Source of the DNA: Rubrivivax sp.
GTDB lineage: Bacteria > Pseudomonadota > Gammaproteobacteria > Burkholderiales > Burkholderiaceae_C
DNA length: 32,796 bases
Direction: 5' to 3'
NCBI GenBank assembly: GCA_022842825.1
Contig: JALHOU010000022.1
Coordinates: forward strand, 2,044-34,839
Shown: positions 16,512-23,739 of the stretch, one piece after another
Numbering within the stretch: the stretch's first letter is position 1
Layout: every line of letters begins with the position of its first letter
Position numbers and translations under genes: made by a program
Notes under the pieces: generated by a model
The model's input: the letters and a program-made list of their open reading frames with translations, nothing else
The model's database searches: none
Told to the model about the DNA's origin: nothing

Positions 16512-17371
16512 TGAATGCCATGCAAGAGGCCTCGGCCCTGAAGCAGCGGCTTACCAAGGGTGCGATCCGCATCGACGATGTGGTCAAGACCTACGACCCC
16601 GACGGTGCCGCCGTGATGGCGGTGGACCATTGCTCGCTCGACATCGCCGCCGGCGAGATCTGCATGATCGTTGGCCCCTCGGGCTGCGGCAAGACGACGC
16701 TGTTGAACGCCATCGCGGGCTTCCACAGCATCACCTCGGGCGCCATCTACCTGGACGGCGAGATGCTGTGCGGGCCGGGCAAGCCGATGGCCGAACCGAG
16801 CTCCGAGCGGATCGTCGTCTTCCAGAACGGCGCCTTGTTCCCGTGGAAGACGAACCTCGAGAACGTGGCCTTCGGGCCGATGATGCAGGGCAAGCTCTCC
16901 AAGAAGCAGGCCCACGAGAAGGCGCGCGCCATGATGGCCGATGCCGGCTTGTCCGGCACGGAGCACAACTTCCCGGGTGAAGTGTCCTCGGGCCTGCGGC
17001 GCCGGGTGGAGATCGTGCGCGCGCTCATGAACGATCCGAAGGTGCTGCTGTTCGACGAGCCGTACCGCGCGCTCGATTCGCTGACCAAGTCGGTGATGCA
17101 CGAGGCGCTGCTGGAGATCTACTACAAGAACAACGTCACCATCTTCTTCATCACGCACGACCTCGAAGAGGCCATCTTCCTCGGCCACAAGCTGGTGATC
17201 ATGACCACACGCCCCTGCCGCCCCAAGAAGATCCTGACGGTGGACATCCCGCATCCTCGCGACTACGGTGTGCTGACCTCGCGCCGCTTTCGCGAGCTGA
17301 TGGAAGAGACCAGCGAAGCCGTGCACGAAGAGGCGCGCAAGGCTTTCGCTGCTGGCGAAAAGGAGGGCTGA
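16511..17371 (+). CDS. ABC importer ATPase 1, with altered signature motif
   Basis: This 286-residue NitT/TauT-type ATPase has Walker A GPSGCGKTT, the Q-loop in VVFQNGALFPW, Walker B LLFDEPYRALD with its catalytic Glu, and the switch His in FFITHDLEEA. The signature motif reads VSSGL where most family members have LSGGM/Q. It therefore provides a complete Walker/H side but a weak signature side. The second ATPase at 18207 has the opposite defect, suggesting a heterodimer. The ATG at 16511 overlaps the permease stop; ATG 16520 is an alternative. Confidence 0.92.
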   Translation: MNAMQEASALKQRLTKGAIRIDDVVKTYDPDGAAVMAVDHCSLDIAAGEICMIVGPSGCGKTTLLNAIAGFHSITSGAIYLDGEMLCGPGKPMAEPSSERIVVFQNGALFPWKTNLENVAFGPMMQGKLSKKQAHEKARAMMADAGLSGTEHNFPGEVSSGLRRRVEIVRALMNDPKVLLFDEPYRALDSLTKSVMHEALLEIYYKNNVTIFFITHDLEEAIFLGHKLVIMTTRPCRPKKILTVDIPHPRDYGVLTSRRFRELMEETSEAVHEEARKAFAAGEKEG

Positions 17372-17373
17372 GC

Positions 17374-18204
17374 GTGGCCAGGAAAGGCGGTGGATTCTTC
17401 GGCTGGCTCGCGAGCCGGAGCACGCGGCGCGCCATCGTGGCGTTGGTGGTGTTCGTGGTGCTGTGGGAAATCGGCTCGCGCTCCAAGCAATGGCTGGGCT
17501 TCGAGATGCCATGGGTGAGCAAGGTGCCGCCGCCCTCCAGTGTGGTCGTGGCCTGGTCGGGCCTGGTGGGCGACCTCGGTTACTGGCAGAGCTGGCTGAT
17601 GAGCGGCATGCGGGTTCTCAGCGGGTTCTTCGCGGCCATGGTCGTTGGCATCCCCTTGGGGCTGGCGATGGCGGTCAGCCGCACCTTCCATGGCGTGGCC
17701 TTTCCCACCTTCGAGGTGCTTCGGCCGATCCCGCCGCTGGCCTGGGTGCCGGCGTCGATCATCTTCTGGCCGACGCAGGAGTTGTCGATCGCGTTCGTCA
17801 CTTTCCTCGGCGCCTTCTACACCATCGTCCTCAACGTGGTCGGGGGCGCACGCTCGATCGACGTGCGCTACTTCCAGGCCGCGCAGGCCATGGGATCTTC
17901 GCAATGGGACATCTTCCGCCGCGTGGTGCTGCCGGCTACGCTGCCCTCCATCATCGTCGGCGCCGCGGTGGGCATGGGCATCACGTGGGAGGTGGTGGTG
18001 GCCGCAGAGATGATCTCCGGTGGCGGCAGCCAGATGGGCGGGGCCGGCGGGGGCCTGGGCTTCTTCATCTGGAACTCCTATCTCGGCGGTTCGTATCAGC
18101 AGATCGTGGTCGGCATGATCAGCATCGGCATTGCCGGCTTCCTGTGCAGCGAGGCGCTGCGGCATCTCGGCGGGTACCTTACGCCGTGGCAGAAACGGAG
18201 ATGA
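17374..18204 (+). CDS. ABC importer permease 2, NitT/TauT type
   Basis: The 276-residue inner-membrane permease lacks the CNB extension of its partner. Multiple hydrophobic spans include IVALVVFVVLWEIG and FVTFLGAFYTIVLNVVGG, and the EAA coupling loop reads QAAQAMGSSQWD..RVVLPATLP. The start is GTG, two bases after the previous stop, with AGGAGGG at 17361-17367. It would pair with permease 1 to form a heterodimeric channel. A Gly-rich loop near GGGSQMGGAGGG in the late part is longer than I expect for SsuC-type permeases. Confidence 0.92.
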   Translation: MARKGGGFFGWLASRSTRRAIVALVVFVVLWEIGSRSKQWLGFEMPWVSKVPPPSSVVVAWSGLVGDLGYWQSWLMSGMRVLSGFFAAMVVGIPLGLAMAVSRTFHGVAFPTFEVLRPIPPLAWVPASIIFWPTQELSIAFVTFLGAFYTIVLNVVGGARSIDVRYFQAAQAMGSSQWDIFRRVVLPATLPSIIVGAAVGMGITWEVVVAAEMISGGGSQMGGAGGGLGFFIWNSYLGGSYQQIVVGMISIGIAGFLCSEALRHLGGYLTPWQKRR

Positions 18205-18206
18205 GC

Positions 18207-19091
18207 ATGACCACCGAGACACCGGCGCTGGTGCGCCCGGTCGTGCGCGCCGGCGAGATCCGGGTCGACAACGTGAGCAAGGAGTATGGCGCCGGAGAGC
18301 TGTACAAGAGCGTTGTCAAGGACTGCTCCTTCACGGTCGAACGCGGCAAGCTCACGGTGATGATCGGGCCTTCGGGCTGCGGCAAGAGCACGCTGATCCG
18401 GCTCATGGCGGGCTTCGAGAAGCCCACTTCGGGCACCGTGCTGCTGAACGGAAAGCCCGTCGCCGGCCCGGGGCGCGACCGCCTCGTCGTGTTCCAGGAG
18501 ACGGCGCTGTTCCCGTGGATGACGACCTACGACAACATCATGTTCGGCCCGCGCGCGCGCGGCGAGGACGATGCGCAGGCCAAGGCCCTGGCCGAATTCC
18601 TGCTGGACAAGGTGGGCTTGAAGCAGTTCCGGGACAAGTATCCGCCGCAGCTCTCCGGCGGCATGCAGCGGCGCGCCGAACTGGCGCGCGCCATGATCAA
18701 CAACCCCGAGGTCATGATCCTCGACGAACCCTTCCGCGGCCTGGACGAGATGTCCAAGGAGCTGATGTGGGAGTACTACGCGCGTCTGTACGAGGAGTCG
18801 CGCCGCACCAACTTCTTCGTCACCACCGACATCGACGAGGCCATCTTCCTGGCCGACCGGCTGCTCATCATGAGCAACATCCCGACCCAGGTGTGCGCCG
18901 TGATGGAAGTCGACCTGCCGCGCCCGCGCAAGCTCTCCGACATGGTCGACAGCGACCGTGCCAACCAGATCAAGATGGCCGCGCTGTCGGTGCTGCACCG
19001 CGAGGCCATGAAGTCCTTTGCCGGCGGCAGCCGGGCCGCGACGGACTTCATCGAGGCCTATTCCAAGCGCGTCAGGAAGCCTGCACCCTGA
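18207..19091 (+). CDS. ABC importer ATPase 2, with altered H-loop
   Basis: The 294-residue ATPase has Walker A GPSGCGKST, the Q-loop in VVFQETALFPW, a canonical signature LSGGMQRRAELARAM and Walker B MILDEPFRGLDE. The switch-region His is replaced by Thr (FFVTTDIDEA). With ATPase 1 this places both altered residues at one composite site and leaves the other canonical. ATG 18207 has GGAG 6 bp upstream; ATG 18201, which overlaps the permease stop as ATGA, is the alternative. Confidence 0.92.
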   Translation: MTTETPALVRPVVRAGEIRVDNVSKEYGAGELYKSVVKDCSFTVERGKLTVMIGPSGCGKSTLIRLMAGFEKPTSGTVLLNGKPVAGPGRDRLVVFQETALFPWMTTYDNIMFGPRARGEDDAQAKALAEFLLDKVGLKQFRDKYPPQLSGGMQRRAELARAMINNPEVMILDEPFRGLDEMSKELMWEYYARLYEESRRTNFFVTTDIDEAIFLADRLLIMSNIPTQVCAVMEVDLPRPRKLSDMVDSDRANQIKMAALSVLHREAMKSFAGGSRAATDFIEAYSKRVRKPAP

Positions 19092-19099
19092 GCCCGGCC

Positions 19100-19297
19100 G
19101 TGGAGCTGCTGTGGTCGCGCGAGACCATGATCGGGCTGGCCCTGCTGGGTGGGGCGAGCTCGCTTGCGGCGATGTGGATGCAGCGCAGCGGCCGGGCCGC
19201 GCCGGCGCGGCTGAAGCTGCTGAACCGGGTGGCCTACGCCTTCATGCTGGCCAGCGTGGCGGTCTTCATCGTCGCCGGTTTTCGCGCGCCGGCTTGA
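19100..19297 (+). CDS. Small two-span membrane protein, unknown
   Basis: The 65-residue product has two hydrophobic segments, around MIGLALLGGASSLAAMWM and VAYAFMLASVAVFIVAGF, joined by a basic loop with RSGRAAPARLKLL. I do not recognise the family. The start is taken as GTG 19100, eight bases after the ATPase 2 stop; ATG 19127 would remove the first nine residues. Its place between transporter and folD on the same strand suggests the same transcript. It could be a transporter accessory, but that is only position-based. Coding status is supported by hydrophobic layout and tight spacing. Confidence 0.6.
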   Translation: MELLWSRETMIGLALLGGASSLAAMWMQRSGRAAPARLKLLNRVAYAFMLASVAVFIVAGFRAPA

Positions 19298-19346
19298 GGC
19301 GGGCGCCGCGCCGGTCACGTTCATCATCCTCATCGGAGCCCGCGTC

Positions 19347-20240
19347 TTGAGTGCGAAGATCATCGACGGCAACGCCATCGCCAGGCTGGTGCGCGCCGAG
19401 TGGCGAGAGCGCGTGCGCGCCTTGCATGAAGCCGGCGTGACGCCCGGCCTGGCGGTCATCGTCGTCGGCGACAACCCGGCCTCGCATGTGTATGTGCGGC
19501 ACAAGACCCGGGCCTGCGCCGATCTGGGCATGCACTCCGAGAAGCACGAGTTCCGCGACGATGCGGCAGAGCACGAAGTGGTGCGGCGCATCGCGCAGCT
19601 GAATGCCGACGCGCGCATCCACGGCATCCTGGTGCAGTTGCCGCTGCCGCCGCACTTCGATGCCCGCCGCGTGCTCGAGGCCATCCATGTCGAGAAGGAC
19701 GTGGACGGGTTCAATCTCTACAACGTCGGCGCGCTGGTGGCCGGCCAGACGGTGTTCCCGCCTTGCACGCCCTTCGGCGTGTTGTGCATGCTGGAGTACA
19801 GCCGGATCCCGATCGCCGGCCAGAACGTGGTGGTCGTGGGGGCCAGCAACATCGTGGGCAAGCCGATGGCGATGATGCTGATGAAGCGCGATGCCACCGT
19901 CAGCATCTGCCACGTCAAGACCCGCGATCTGGCGCAGTACACCATCCTCGCCGACATCCTTGTGGTTGCCGCCGGCAAGCCCGATCTGATCACGGCGCCG
20001 ATGGTGCGCACCGGTGCGGTGGTGATCGATGTGGGCATCAACCGCCTTCCCGATGGGCGGCTGGTGGGCGACGTGGACTTCGAGGGCGTGAAGGCGAAGG
20101 CCTCTCACATCACGCCCGTGCCCGGCGGCGTGGGGCCGATGACGGTGACCATGCTGCTGGTCAACACGATCCAGGCGGCCGAGCGCCACGCCGGGCTTGC
20201 CGTGCGCGCGGCAAGCGACCTGGTGCCGGGGTTCGCCTAG
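19347..20240 (+). CDS. folD: Methylene-THF dehydrogenase/methenyl-THF cyclohydrolase
   Basis: The 297-residue bifunctional enzyme interconverts 5,10-methylene-THF and 10-formyl-THF in the cytoplasm. The catalytic Lys lies in YVRHKTRAC. HGILVQLPLP and the PCTPFGV segment are family hallmarks, and the NADP site includes VVVGASNIVGKP. The C-terminal PGGVGPMTVTMLL is intact. The start is TTG at 19347 with GGAG 8 bp upstream; the resulting SAKIIDG matches the usual N terminus. It is the last gene of the oxygenase/transporter operon, placing C1-THF oxidation directly with the oxygenase. A housekeeping folD elsewhere in the genome is likely. Confidence 0.95.
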   Translation: MSAKIIDGNAIARLVRAEWRERVRALHEAGVTPGLAVIVVGDNPASHVYVRHKTRACADLGMHSEKHEFRDDAAEHEVVRRIAQLNADARIHGILVQLPLPPHFDARRVLEAIHVEKDVDGFNLYNVGALVAGQTVFPPCTPFGVLCMLEYSRIPIAGQNVVVVGASNIVGKPMAMMLMKRDATVSICHVKTRDLAQYTILADILVVAAGKPDLITAPMVRTGAVVIDVGINRLPDGRLVGDVDFEGVKAKASHITPVPGGVGPMTVTMLLVNTIQAAERHAGLAVRAASDLVPGFA

Positions 20241-20248
20241 CGGCCAGG

Positions 20249-20284
20249 GATCGGTGCCTGCGCCGCCAGGCTTGGTGGCCGATC
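20249..20284. terminator. Possible shared transcription end between convergent operons
   Basis: An imperfect inverted repeat runs from GATCGG to CCGATC with an inner CTG..CAG pairing, between the folD stop and the stop of the convergent gcvT-like gene. No T-run is present on either side, so termination is only suggested. Confidence 0.25.
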
Positions 20285-21422
20285 ACAACGCAGGCTGGGC
20301 GCGAGGCCGCGTGCGGGGCGCGTCCCGGAACGGCAGGCGGTTCACTGTGGCCAGCCGGCCGTCCATTGAGCGCAGCCGATCGCCCGGCGCCGCGTCGGCG
20401 TCGACCCAGCCCAAGCCGATCGGCCGATGCAGGGTCGGCGATTCACACTCGCTGCTCACGCTGACGCGGCCCGATCGGCCTGGATGCCCCGTACGACGTG
20501 TACGTCCCGCAAGTTCCGGACACCCCGCAGGTGTCGGACCCCCCGGCTGCGCAGGCCCCGGCGCTTCGAAGCACAGCCCGACCAGGCGGCATGAGGGCGC
20601 CGCGAAGCGCTGCCGGCGCAGCGCTTCGCGGCCGATGAACGGACCCGCACCGTTCAGGTCCACCAGTCGCGCGAGGCCCAGCGCCTGCGGGGAGGGCGCT
20701 GCCACCAACTCGCGGCTGAAGAGCACATGGCCGGCCTCGATGCGCAGCGAGTCCGCGGCCTCGAAGCCGCACTCCAGCAACCCGTGCCCGGTACCCAGGG
20801 CCACCAGCCGCTGCCACAACGCCGGGCCGTGCGATGCGGCGGCGATGATCTCGTAGCCCAACTCGCCGCTGTAGCCCAGCCGGCCCACGCAAACCTCGAT
20901 CCCGTCGACGCACGCCATCGCGAAGCCGAAGTAGGGCAGCGCACGCACTGACGCGGCCCCCAGCAGCTGGGCCAGCAGTCGCGCACTGCGCGGGCCTTGC
21001 AGGGCCAGCACGGCCTGCGGCGCAATCATCGGCACCACGGCGACTCCCAGGCGCCGGCACAACTGCGCGATGCGGCCGGCCTCATCGCGGCGCCCGGCAA
21101 AGAGCCAATAGCGGTCGACCGCCAGGCGCCACACAGTGGCATCAATGACCACGCCGCCAGCGTCGTTCAACATCAGCGTGTAGGCGATGCGCCCCGGGTG
21201 CAATGCCCGCAGGTTGCGTGTCTGCATCTGCGCCAGCGCGTCGCAGGCGGCGCGCCCGCTGAAGTGCCAGGCGCCCATGAAGGAGAAGTCGAACAGCCCC
21301 ACCTGCTCGCGCGTGGCGTGGTGTTCCAGCACCGCATCGGTGAAGCGCAGCGGCACGCTGCCGCCGCCCGGCAGGGCTTGCAGCTCGACGCCACGTCGGC
21401 GAAACCATGCTTGCAGATCCAT
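20283..21422 (-). CDS. GcvT/aminomethyltransferase-like folate protein
   Basis: The 379-residue protein has the GcvT fold used by glycine-cleavage T protein, THF-dependent demethylases and YgfZ. Seen are REQVGLFDFSFMGAWHFSG near the N terminus, the YSGELGYEI motif and the GLARLVDLNGAGPFIGREAL segment. A likely role is moving a one-carbon group to or from THF, which would fit FolD and Fhs; the donor is not known. No gcvP or gcvH is nearby. Between CFEAPGPA and SPTLHRPIGLGWV it contains extra low-complexity residues encoded by an 18-bp repeat, probably on a surface loop. It is the last gene of the panB operon, 12 bp after the TauE gene. Confidence 0.85.
   Translation of the reverse strand: MDLQAWFRRRGVELQALPGGGSVPLRFTDAVLEHHATREQVGLFDFSFMGAWHFSGRAACDALAQMQTRNLRALHPGRIAYTLMLNDAGGVVIDATVWRLAVDRYWLFAGRRDEAGRIAQLCRRLGVAVVPMIAPQAVLALQGPRSARLLAQLLGAASVRALPYFGFAMACVDGIEVCVGRLGYSGELGYEIIAAASHGPALWQRLVALGTGHGLLECGFEAADSLRIEAGHVLFSRELVAAPSPQALGLARLVDLNGAGPFIGREALRRQRFAAPSCRLVGLCFEAPGPAQPGGPTPAGCPELAGRTRRTGHPGRSGRVSVSSECESPTLHRPIGLGWVDADAAPGDRLRSMDGRLATVNRLPFRDAPRTRPRAQPAL
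20483..20536 (-). repeat. Imperfect 18-bp tandem repeat inside the gcvT-like gene
   Basis: On the minus strand three adjacent 18-mers are related: ACCTGCGGGGTGTCCGGA, ACTTGCGGGACGTACACG and a more diverged third unit TCGTACGGGGCATCCAGG. The period keeps the reading frame, so the insert adds about 18 residues to the protein rather than breaking it. Confidence 0.6.
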
Positions 21423-21434
21423 GGCGCGCAGCGC

Positions 21435-22175
21435 CTAGAACGTGCGCAGCAGCAGCACCGCGCCGACGACGAGGCACAGCACGGCCGCGCCGCGCTTGAG
21501 CTGGCCGGTGCTGGCCACATGCGCGAGCTTCACGCCGGCCATCACGCCTAGCAGCTCGAAGCCGGTGACCAGCAGCACGAGGTGGCCGTCGACCGCGCCG
21601 TAGGACAGGTTGGCCACCGTGCCCGCTGCGGCCGAGACGATCTGCAGTGCCTGGCTGGTGCCCACTGCCATCAACGGCGCAAAGCCGAACATCATCATCA
21701 GCGGCACCGAGAACAGCGGGCCTCCGGCGCCCGAGAGCCCCGAGCCGAATCCTGCCGCGGCACCGACAAAGACCAGCAGCCAGCGCTCCTGCGCGGGCGT
21801 ACGCGGGCGCGCCGCCTGGTTGCGTGGCGGCAAGAAGATGTAGCAGCCGGCAAAGATGATGAGGCCGGCGATGATGCGCGTCAGCGCCACCGGGCTGAAG
21901 CCCTTGGCGGCCACCGCGCCCAGGGCGCTGAAGGCGACGGCAGCGGCGCAGACCACGGCGGTCTGACGCCAATCGATGCTGCCTTTTCGCTGGAAGAGCC
22001 AGGTGCCCAGCAGCCCGGTGAAGAAAAAGGTGGCCAGCGCGGTGGCCGCCGCCGCATGCGGCCCCAGGCCACCAAAGGCGATGAGCGCGGGCACCAGCAG
22101 CACGCCGCCGATGCCGACCGCGCCGATGAGGATGCCCACCACCAGGGCCACCGCGGCCAGCGCGAGGAAGCCCAT
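21435..22175 (-). CDS. TauE/SafE family membrane exporter
   Basis: The 246-residue integral membrane protein belongs to the TauE/SafE (DUF81) family, members of which are linked to sulfite, sulfonate or sulfoacetate export. About eight hydrophobic segments are visible, with the repeated family signatures IGAVGIGGVLLVPAL in the first half and GFGSGLSGAGGPLFSVPLMM in the second. It lies between the CNB gene and the gcvT-like gene in one operon. With soxCD in the same putative regulon, removal of sulfite released by the oxygenase is a reasonable inference. Substrate specificity cannot be read from sequence. Confidence 0.9.
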   Translation of the reverse strand: MGFLALAAVALVVGILIGAVGIGGVLLVPALIAFGGLGPHAAAATALATFFFTGLLGTWLFQRKGSIDWRQTAVVCAAAVAFSALGAVAAKGFSPVALTRIIAGLIIFAGCYIFLPPRNQAARPRTPAQERWLLVFVGAAAGFGSGLSGAGGPLFSVPLMMMFGFAPLMAVGTSQALQIVSAAAGTVANLSYGAVDGHLVLLVTGFELLGVMAGVKLAHVASTGQLKRGAAVLCLVVGAVLLLRTF

Positions 22176-22198
22176 GCTGCGGGGGCCGGCTCAGCCTC

Positions 22199-22660
22199 TC
22201 AGCCGGCCGCGTAGGCGGTCAGCGTGCTGGTGACGAGCAGGCTCACCTCGCGCATCACGGCGTAGCCCAGGCTGTGGTCGTTGGCCATCAGCTCGATGAG
22301 CCGGTGGCCGTCGATGGCCAGCGCCGTGCATTGCGTGATGCACGAGGCGGTGGCGATGCGTTGTTGCGCCCCCTCGATGAGGGCGGCCCAGCCGAAGACT
22401 TCACCACGGCGGATGATCTCGCCCGCCGTGACCTGGCGCTGCCCCATCGGCAGACCGAAGCGCACCATGCCGTCCAGCAGCACATAGAACAGCCGCGCCT
22501 CGTCGCCCACCTTGTACAGCGCGGTGCCGGCCGGCAGCGCCTGCACCTCGGCCAGAGAGGCCAGCACCTCGCGCTGCTGCGGCGACATGCGGCGGAAGAA
22601 CGAGGCGCGGGCGAGGATGTCCTCCACCTGCGCCTCGCCGGGCGATGCGCCCAGGTTCAC
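22199..22660 (-). CDS. Stand-alone CNB-fold protein without DNA-binding domain
   Basis: The 153-residue protein is a single CRP-like beta-roll: ALYKVGDEARLFYVLLDGMV, then GEVFGWAALIE and QQRIATA. It ends after the capping helices with no helix-turn-helix or enzyme domain. The binding cassette is of the same GWAAL type as in the Rieske ferredoxin fusion and the permease fusion, with Trp at the usual Glu position and Arg retained. The start is GTG, four bases after the panB stop. It could be a ligand sensor or a partner that dimerises with the fused CNB domains; both ideas are inference. Confidence 0.85.
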   Translation of the reverse strand: MNLGASPGEAQVEDILARASFFRRMSPQQREVLASLAEVQALPAGTALYKVGDEARLFYVLLDGMVRFGLPMGQRQVTAGEIIRRGEVFGWAALIEGAQQRIATASCITQCTALAIDGHRLIELMANDHSLGYAVMREVSLLVTSTLTAYAAG

Positions 22661-22664
22661 GACG

Positions 22665-23543
22665 CTACTTCTTCCAGCCCACCAGCTGCTTGAACTTGGC
22701 CAGCTCGTCTTCCTTCATGAACACGGTGTGCTCGGGCCCGGGGTAGCGGCGGTTCTTCACGTCGTCCATGTACTCGCTGTAGCCGGCCTCGAGGATGGGC
22801 ACGAGGTCGCGGTAGATCTTCGAGTGCCGCGGTACATGCTTCTCGTAGAGGTGGAACAGGTCCGAGCCGATGATGTGCACGCCGTCGGCACGGTTGCCCG
22901 CACCCAGGCTGATGACGGGCACCGGCAGCACCTCGGCCAGGTATTCGCAGACCTCGGAGGTCGTGACCTCGCACATGATCGAGAAGCAGCCGGCGTCGAC
23001 GAAGGCCCAGGCATCGTCGATGAGCTCCTTGGCGCGGTCGGCCGTCTTGCCCTGGGCCACGAACCCGCCGAGCTGCGGCATGCGCATCGGGCAGATGCCG
23101 ATGTGGCCCTGCACCGGGATGCCGGCCTTGACGATGGCCTCGATGTTCTTGGCGTGGTGCTGGTTCCCCTCGCACTTCATGACCTCGGCGCCGGCCTGGG
23201 CCACGTACTTGGCGGCGTTCTCCACCGCCTGCATCGGCGAGAGGTGGAAGCTCATGTAGGGCATGTCGACCATGCGCAGCCCGTACTGCGAGCCGCGCTT
23301 GACGGCCTGCGCCATGAACATCACTTCCTCGAACGACACCGAGGTGGTGCTCTCGTGGCCAAACAAGACCATGCCGCCGGTGTCGCTGACGCACAGGATG
23401 TCGATGCCCAGGCGGTCGGCGACGATGGCGTTCTCGTAGTCGTACACGGCCAGCTGGACGATCGGTTCCTTCTTCTTGCGCTTTTCCATCAGCATCGGGA
23501 TGGTGACCTTCTTGCGCTTGGGTGCCTGGGCCTCGGTGGACAT
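22665..23543 (-). CDS. panB: Divergent ketopantoate hydroxymethyltransferase-like enzyme
   Basis: The 292-residue protein belongs to the PanB family, whose housekeeping members transfer the C1 unit of methylene-THF to alpha-ketoisovalerate. The metal ligands appear kept: Asp54 in VSDTGGM (canonical GDSLGM), Asp93 in VDMPYM and Glu125 in KCEGN. Glu192 aligns with the catalytic base. Many surrounding motifs differ, and an N-terminal Lys-rich extension is present. No panC is adjacent. It is headed by a strong sigma54 promoter match and a dyad shared with the oxygenase operon, so a specialised C1 role with another 2-oxo acid is as likely as pantothenate synthesis. GAGGAAG precedes the ATG. Confidence 0.88.
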   Translation of the reverse strand: MSTEAQAPKRKKVTIPMLMEKRKKKEPIVQLAVYDYENAIVADRLGIDILCVSDTGGMVLFGHESTTSVSFEEVMFMAQAVKRGSQYGLRMVDMPYMSFHLSPMQAVENAAKYVAQAGAEVMKCEGNQHHAKNIEAIVKAGIPVQGHIGICPMRMPQLGGFVAQGKTADRAKELIDDAWAFVDAGCFSIMCEVTTSEVCEYLAEVLPVPVISLGAGNRADGVHIIGSDLFHLYEKHVPRHSKIYRDLVPILEAGYSEYMDDVKNRRYPGPEHTVFMKEDELAKFKQLVGWKK

Positions 23544-23613
23544 CGGTTCTTCCTCTCGGTGGTGGGTTCAGTTGCAGGACGACAGTACGTCAGATGCCGC
23601 CATCGCCGGCACA

Positions 23614-23630
23614 AGCGATTCTCGTGCCCG
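23614..23630 (-). promoter_or_regulatory. Sigma54 promoter of the panB-CNB-tauE-gcvT operon
   Basis: Read on the minus strand, CGGGCACGAGAATCGCT matches YTGGCACGRNNNTTGCW at 12 of 14 defined positions with invariant GG and GC correctly spaced. Transcription would begin near 23603, about 60 nt before the panB ATG. Confidence 0.72.
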
Positions 23631-23690
23631 GCGCCCGGGCGCCGATGCCGGCGGTGCGCCCATGCAATCCGGGCCGTGCGGGGTTGCGCT

Positions 23691-23728
23691 GTTTCGATCC
23701 GAAACCTGAGCCTGGTGCGCGAGGAAAC
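23691..23728. promoter_or_regulatory. Upstream activator dyad for the panB operon
   Basis: GTTTCGATCCGAAAC at 23691-23705 has perfect GTTTC/GAAAC arms. A weaker site, GGTGCGCGAGGAAAC, occupies 23714-23728, 23 bp away centre to centre. The strong site is about 70 bp upstream of the -24 element, in the gap between the response regulator stop and panB. Confidence 0.7.
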
Positions 23729-23739
23729 CCATGCGTCCC

